Origin: Eumeta japonica
Lineage: Eukaryota; Arthropoda; Insecta; Lepidoptera; Psychidae
Direction: 5' to 3'
DNA length: 64,000 bases
Assembly (NCBI GenBank): GCA_005406025.1
Contig: BGZK01001397.1
Location: 62,001-126,000 of the forward strand
Part shown: one piece after another, positions 62,218-64,000 of the stretch
Layout of the letters: the number at the start of each line of letters is the position of its first letter
How positions within the stretch are numbered: position 1 is the first letter of the stretch
Position numbers and translations under genes: made by a program
The notes under the pieces: generated by a model
Database searches by the model: none
Told to the model about the DNA's origin: nothing
What the model saw: the letters and a program-made list of their open reading frames with translations, nothing else

Positions 62218-64000
62218 TCTACAACTAGTAAACAAAATCAGGTGGTGCAAGAATACACTATGTTTATGGAGTTCATCAAACACTTCCAGCAAATAAATGG
62301 TCGTGTATCAATCACTATTCACGGTACAACAATTCTCCAAAGCAAGAGTAGCCACGTGTCCATTTTTATAAAAAAAAAAAGAAGTAATCATCCGCATATG
62401 AGGGCTGTTATTTATGTAACTGGCCCCACACAGAACAATATTTAAAAAGTAATTACAACATTTCAAAATGGAACTCCTTGGCTGTAGAAGATAATTTATT
62501 TCATGTAACTATAAATGGTTGTACCATTGTGGCGTAATTTTTAAAATTACGTGTCCATCACCAAGAATTTAACTCGTGAAAATTTTTGTGCGATGATTTA
62601 TTATGATTTTCGGCATGGGTTAACTCAAAAACAGTCCATCGATCAACTCACTTCGACTTTTGGGGATGAAGCACCAACGAGAACCACTGTGTATCACTGG
62701 TTTAATGAGTTTAATCATGGGCGATCTATGCTCACTGACGAATTTAAAGAAGGTTGCCCTAAATCGGTTGTACCACAAAACATCGATGCTGTGCGGTAAC
62801 TAATAACACACAATCATCATGTTACATATCGTGAGATAAGGTGTCCCTGAGCATAAGACGAGCATACATAAGATACTACACGAAAATTTGGCTGTAAAAA
62901 ATTTATACTCATTGGATTCCGCACAACTCGAGCATTGATCAAAAATAGGCTCACATCGATTGGTGCACAAAAATGATAAAAAACTACAATAATAGTGCAT
63001 CAAAACCTGTTGATAATATACACATAGGTGATTAATCTTGGATCCATGCATATGACCCAGAAACTAAACAACAGTCAACGATGTGGGTGTTTTAAGATGA
63101 GCTAAATCCAACAAAGGTGATTTGTACCAAAAGCACTTTGAAGTAAATGGTTGCCTGTTTTTTGCTAGAAATGGACATGTGGTTACAGTGTCACTAGAGA
63201 ATCGTAAAACAGTTAATTCGGATTGTTTTGCCAAAAGTTTTTGAAGAAATAAGAAAGAACAACCGACAATGCCGAATCATTCTTCATCATGACAATGCTA
63301 ACTGTCATACGTTGGCCGTAACAACTAGTTTTTAGAAGGTCAAAAGATCGAATTGACGGGTCATCACAGCCTTAATTTGGCACTCGACGATTTTTATTTA
63401 TCCCCAAGTGTGAAGAATAAATTACGTGGTCAACGTTTTTCGAGCTGCGACGAGGCCGTTGATGCGATCAGAATGCACGTTTTGGAGATACCTCAATGAG
63501 AATGGAAAAAAGTGCTATGAAAATTGGTTTCAGCATATACAAAAGTGCATCGATAATCTTGGTGAATATTTTGAAAAGCAATAAAACCATATTAAATGAT
63601 AGATGTTTGTGTCTTTTGATATTCCCTTGCCCTTGTAGAGGCACTTCGCTCATACACCACTTTGGTTGGTTTCGGCTCATCTCGATAGACCCGTTCGGTA
63701 GATTGCTGCTTTGTTTTAAAGTCGTAGCAATAAATCCATATTTTGTCACATGTTACATGTTCCACAACAAATTTGACGCCTCTTCCTTAAATTTATTAAA
63801 CATGCCATTGAACCAAGTGACGCGGTACATTTTTTGAACCTCAGTCAAATTTTGTGGGATCCACTGTAAGCACAGCTTTTTCGTACCCAAATTGTGTAGG
63901 ACTGATTGTATTATGTTGACTCATGCCTATGCATAAAAATGTTCTAATCTCATGGGAGGTCACATGCCTGTCTTTTAGATCATATGGCGCACGGCATTAA
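62218..64000 (-). mobile_element. Outer mariner copy (nested pair, copy 2), runs off window
   Basis: The minus strand carries the same outer mariner as at 51651-53556, in reverse. The N-terminal-side part (LGTKKLCLQWIP, KQSSNLPNGSIEMSRNQPKW) runs from 64000 to 63638. The GHVAT-LEN part runs from 62396 to about 62218, where similarity to copy 1 fades, so the 3' end is lost. From copy 1, the 5' terminal repeat should lie about 100 bases beyond the window. Several stops interrupt the reading frame. Confidence 0.82.
62399..63635 (+). mobile_element. Inner mariner, longer copy (copy 2)
   Basis: 1237 bases between TA at 62397-62398 and TA at 63636-63637, near the usual mariner length. The plus strand encodes LTRENFCAMIYYDFRHGLTQ and TTVYHWFNEFNHGRS (helix-turn-helix part), then SHWIPHNSSID, GD-SWIHAYDPETKQQS, ILHHDNANCHT, an LALDDFYLSP-like third catalytic block (in a shifted frame) and ENWFQHIQKCIDNLGEYFEKQ before the stop. 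In-frame stops (for example at 62797, where copy 1 has a Glu codon) and frameshifts inactivate it. Confidence 0.87.

Noticed and set aside
1..64000. CRISPR array or bacterial features
   Set aside because: Spliced genes and eukaryotic transposons throughout; no regular repeat-spacer array was seen. The 34-bp minisatellite has no spacers.

Overview
The window looks like nuclear DNA of a moth or butterfly. The evidence is strongly AT-rich intergenic sequence, genes broken by GT-AG introns, and several dispersed repeats whose ends (GGTTCCG...CTTGGCCGG type, and two LINE tails) I recognise from lepidopteran genomes. It also carries many old mariner, piggyBac-like, Tigger-like and LINE copies. No species is inferred, and no database search was possible.

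Only two protein-coding genes are convincing. On the plus strand, 34318-44819 encodes a complete 187-residue small heat shock protein of the Hsp21.4/HspB8 (Drosophila CG14207) type in three coding exons, with a 7.5 kb first intron and a GC-rich promoter. On the minus strand, 61951-56310 holds the last five exons (376 residues) of GASZ. This is the ankyrin/SAM/coiled-coil/tail-anchored protein that scaffolds piRNA biogenesis on mitochondria. Its first exons lie beyond the right edge. The two genes are not obviously related in function.

The left half (1-33 kb) has no gene I can support. It holds microsatellites, a polypurine tract, a 34-bp minisatellite, copies of a lepidopteran dispersed repeat, degenerate 12-bp arrays and a MITE. 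It also has two piggyBac-like 5' fragments, a decayed CR1/jockey-type LINE, and a second LINE whose two parts lie in opposite orientations, as expected from twin priming (21.0-23.6 kb).

The right half (45-64 kb) is rich in mariner copies. Two belong to one family (46.4-47.3 kb; 54.5-55.7 kb, with terminal inverted repeats and TA flanks). The most striking structure is a mariner inserted in another mariner in the opposite direction. It is present twice, in inverse orientation, at 51651-53556 and from about 62218 past the window end. The inner element sits exactly at a TA in both, and removing it restores the outer reading frame. The outer copy at 51.6 kb keeps its own terminal repeats and TA flanks, so the nested pair probably moved or was copied as one unit. 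A deleted Tigger-like element lies in a GASZ intron. I found no evidence of a wholly new biological system. The nested mariner pair, the twin-primed LINE, the hairpin cluster at 45.7 kb and the dispersed degenerate arrays are the parts most worth a second look.
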